From contig NC_071392.1 in assembly GCF_022682495.2 (NCBI RefSeq), positions 84,646,797 through 84,710,796 on the forward strand: 64,000 bases of DNA. Reading direction: 5' to 3'. A program made the position numbers and the translations under genes. The notes under the pieces are model-generated. The model had not been told where the DNA came from, searched no databases, and saw only the letters and a list, made by a program, of their open reading frames with translations. This document shows, in pieces, positions 60,906-64,000 of this stretch (its first letter is position 1; each line of letters starts with the position of its first letter). Source of the stretch: Desmodus rotundus. Its lineage: Eukaryota; Chordata; Mammalia; Chiroptera; Phyllostomidae.

Positions 60906-63900
60906 AAAATTTTAAATTGACTTTTCTCCTTGTTTCCATACCACCCTCAGCAAAGAACGCCATCGTAATTCGATCTGTTTTCATGCTTACAACTTTTTAG
61001 TTCTTTCCTAACTATAGAATGTTATAATACTGTTTTCATCAACTGTGTATCAATAATCATAAGATTTTAATAATTGAAAATTAATGAATGTATTAGACTG
61101 TTCACCCTAATTAGTTCATTTGTGCAAGAGCACGTAAATGTTATTTATAGCTAAGATGAGGTAGGACTCTACATTCCTTGTCCCGTCTTTGGTAGGTGTG
61201 CACACACGACTGGACGAGCTGGAAAGAATTCTCTTACCATAATGTCTGCAGCTCTTTGAATTCCTTTGGAGTAGTATGTCAAAAATCACAGTGATAGCAT
61301 CAAGAATTATTAATAATGATCCTTCCACGGCTTGATTACACCTTCCCTTAGGTTGTTGAAAGTCGGGAACCAGAAACCACCTGACCCGCCAGCCAGTCTC
61401 CGTCAGGGTTCACTTTCAACCCTGCCACCTCCAGTTCCTCAGTTCGGGGCCCCTGGGGAGTCCTGTGCTAGAGGGGCGAGCAGCAAAGTCAGGCGGACGG
61501 ACGGACAGACGGGCAGACGGACAGATGCACACCTTTCTTTGGTGAAGAGGGAGGGACGGTGGGAGGGGACCTGCTGGCCTTAGCTCCGGGCTCCCTCCGG
61601 CAGGCCGGCGCTAGGGCAGTAGGCACACCTGCGCCCGGGAGCCCCTTGCAGAGTGCGGCCTGCTGGCAGGTCACAGGGCAGCTACGCAAAGCCCAGCGGC
61701 ACCGAGACCCGGCTTACCTGTGTGGTCTTCGGAGCGGCGTTGGAGGCCGCGCTTCTGCACAAAAGAAGGAACAGGCGGGTCCAAGCCTGCGGCGGGAGGC
61801 TCGCCCACTCCACACCGCCCACAGAACTGGGAGGGGACGCTGCGGTCCGGGAAGAGTTTCCACGGGAGCCGAGAGAATTTAGCAGGTCCTGATTCCAGAA
61901 CAAAATATAAAGAACCAACCAGCCCAGAATTGGTAGCCTTGATAGGACACCAGCACACACGTGTGTGTGATTCAAATCCTTCCATGGGCGTCGTGGAACA
62001 CAGGACTGGGGCTGGGTATTTAATCCGGATTAGTATTTTTACTCATTTTAAATATGAATATGCCCTGGTTCAAGTTGTTTTCCTGATTCAGACTACTGCC
62101 TGTGAGAATATGGTTTGCTTATCATCGACTGCCCTGTCCTTGCATATCACATGCCAGCGACGGCCATTTCCACCAGGGGCCCTCCCCGCAGCCCCAGGAG
62201 AACCCGGGCCCCCCTCCTGCTGACTAACCTTCCCTCCTGCGAACTTCACTCACAAGCTGAGACTGTTTCTATTACAGATAGAGATGCTTTGCATTAAATA
62301 TAGTTTGATAGAAAGCCTTTTGCTTACCCTGTGGCCGATTTGCATGCACAGTTACAATTACTGTGTGTCTGGTGCTTTATACAAGCAGCTGCTTCACCCT
62401 GTTCTGACGACCCTGAGAAGTGGGTGACATGACCGGGGTCGTGTGGCCCAGAGAGTAGGAGCCTGACGTGAAACACATCGCAGCCACCTCAGCAATGCTG
62501 CCTGGAAATAAGGTTAAAAATAAAATGAAATTTCAGTGTCTATATACACACACGATATACAGGGGCCGGCACAAATAACGCCCTCCCCCCCCCCCTTTTT
62601 TAATCTTCTATTACACAATCATAAGCATGTAATTCTGTAACATCACAACATCGCACCCAAGCACACCACATGACATTTTAGGTGAAATGTTCGAATTAAA
62701 ACTATAACTTACTGCACCCATATTATTACCCTACCAACCACACTCAAACAGGCGTTGCTTCTGCCGGACCCTGTATATGTCAGCCACACACGTACAAAAT
62801 AGAGCAGATCATCCGAAAGTAACCTTTGGTGGGAAGAGATGTGAATCGAAAGGGCCTCGGTCCGTGCGCAGTCCTCTGCTGGAAGTTGTCTGATGGGACG
62901 CAGGGTGAGCAGGCCTGGCCTTCTGGTGGCACGGTTACTCCTGGCACTGCGAGCACGTCTGTCCCGACCTTGGCCTCCGGGAGGGCGGGCACCAGCAGCT
63001 CTCGGTTTCCTCCACCCGCTCGGGGGCGAGGGCGGCGTGCGGCCTGCGGGCTCTGCCCCGCCACTCCTTCCCACTACAAACCTCATTTCTTGGACTAGGT
63101 GAAGGACCGCAGCACACGTGTTCATGTTAAAATGTGAATTTTAATTGTAAAAAGTGTTGTCTGTAAATATAGTTATATCCGCCTCTGCACACAGCGTGGT
63201 TCGGGCATGTACAGATATGATATACACAGATGGTGTTTGTACCACAGGCAGAACCACTGCAAGAAACATTTACTCTGAGATTCAGGGCAACCCTAGCTCG
63301 AGGCCTTTAGAATTATCACCGTTGAAAACAAAGCAAGACTAACATACCTATAAGCACTATTACTCAGGGTAAAATTTATCAACCGACACTGATTTCATAA
63401 GGTGAGGTAAGGACTGGAAACAAAAATAGATTCCGATTCTCTTATTGCTCGAACTCCGACACCGGGGCATGAATCAAAATCGAGGCATGACATGTAAGGC
63501 GACGGGGAGGCGACGCTTTTCCTAACTTGGAAATAGAGGAAAACCTTCTTCCCAAAGCTGACACTGTTTCTTTTCAGAAAAGGCTTATTTCCCAGACCCA
63601 CAAAAAGTGTAGCCAGCCAGCTTGGGCTAAGTAAGGAAGTTAATTTTGTTCTGTACTGTTCCCCTAAAGTCCCCTCCTACCCTGTCTGTCCAAACGCCCA
63701 GGACCTGCACTCCCCTCACTGTGGCTTTTGTGGGCTCGCTGGACTGAATCTCTCCCTGCCACCACCTTCGAAAATTTTTAATGCTTTTATCTTTGCTGAA
63801 TTCACCCAGAGGATGTTTTCACTCTCACATGAAGAAAATTAGCAATCGGCTAAGTCACTGTCCTCTGTAGAGTTTCCATTCTTTGGGTCTCTGGCCAATT

Positions 63901-64000
63901 AATAATAATACCTTACCCCCACCCCCTGCATCCCCAGCAGTGCTCAGAAAGCAAGTAAGTGGATCCGCAGTCTAGACACGCATTCTGCAGCAAACACGTG
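60906..64000. other. Intergenic region downstream of AGK, possibly reaching the 3' UTR of a convergent gene
   Basis: GC-rich patches at 61590-61870 and 62860-63070 flank a mariner-type MITE at 62560-62773. No coding exon is supported. In human the next gene, DENND11, runs toward AGK; if synteny holds, about 63130-64000 may be its 3' UTR on the minus strand. A minus-strand ATTAAA (plus-strand TTTAAT at 63140-63145) is a possible end signal. This is inference only. Confidence 0.3.
62560..62773. mobile_element. Mariner-type MITE, 214 bp, with TA target duplication
   Basis: Left end CAGGGGCCGGCACAAATAAC and the reverse complement of the right end, CAGGGTCCGGCAGAAGCAAC, match at 16 of 20 positions. 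Both are flanked by TA (62558-62559, 62774-62775). No transposase ORF, so non-autonomous. A C-run and T-run sit just inside the left end. Confidence 0.85.

Noticed and set aside
61720..61765. A possible minus-strand mini-exon (TTTTGTGCAG acceptor, CACAG-GTAAGC donor)
   Set aside because: Single isolated site pair in GC-rich DNA, no neighbouring exons or homology to support it.
62709..63125. A 138-codon minus-strand open frame that might be the end of a convergent gene
   Set aside because: Its C-terminal part runs into the mariner MITE and the rest is GC-rich, Arg/Pro/Gly-rich sequence with no recognised domain.

Overview
This window is mammalian nuclear DNA and almost certainly comes from a bat. 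It carries at least four well-formed copies of the tRNA-derived Ves SINE family, which is diagnostic of yangochiropteran bats. It also has a mariner-type element with clear terminal inverted repeats, fragments of L1 in several age classes, and the usual placental MIR, L2-like and MER5-like fossils. I see no prokaryotic operon, CRISPR array, or rRNA or tRNA gene. The species was not determined.

The only gene I can support is AGK (acylglycerol kinase) on the plus strand. Fourteen consecutive coding exons, from 12598 to 60037, join without a frame break between canonical AG and GT splice sites. They encode the residues corresponding to about 34-421 of a 421-residue protein. The first coding exon (start codon and membrane anchor) lies upstream of the window, so bases 1-12597 are intron. 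Exon coordinates: 12598-12637, 15444-15523, 22032-22107, 28034-28126, 29708-29740, 31058-31152, 38511-38580, 43633-43712, 46293-46350, 50286-50433, 50890-50987, 56780-56850, 58766-58850, 59900-60037 (stop TGA 60035-60037). A 3' UTR of about 0.85 kb with an AATAAA follows. The last 3 kb is intergenic DNA, perhaps ending in the 3' UTR of a convergent neighbour (DENND11 in human synteny, by inference).

The most interesting observation is in the exon at 28034-28126. The glycine-rich nucleotide-binding and catalytic motif of the lipid-kinase fold reads GGNGT instead of GGDGT (AAC codon at 28109-28111, residue 125 in human numbering). The rest of the gene looks intact and conserved. AGK has two jobs: lipid kinase, and kinase-independent subunit of the TIM22 carrier translocase. 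The substitution therefore predicts an AGK kept mainly for protein import. Alternatives are a polymorphism or sequence error at a CpG, or A-to-I recoding of the transcript.

The introns are mostly transposon debris: L1 blocks at about 10.4-11.8, 16.2-18.5, 22.9-25.6, 34.6-36.3 and 53.8-54.7 kb; Ves SINEs near 13.7, 20.8, 24.3, 34.0 and 34.3 kb; a palindromic MITE at 27.2-27.5 kb; and an L2-like copy at 47.4-48.7 kb. Also notable are a 31-base poly-C run at 36545, a 45-bp tandem duplication in the very short 456-bp intron, and two perfect hairpins before the last exon.
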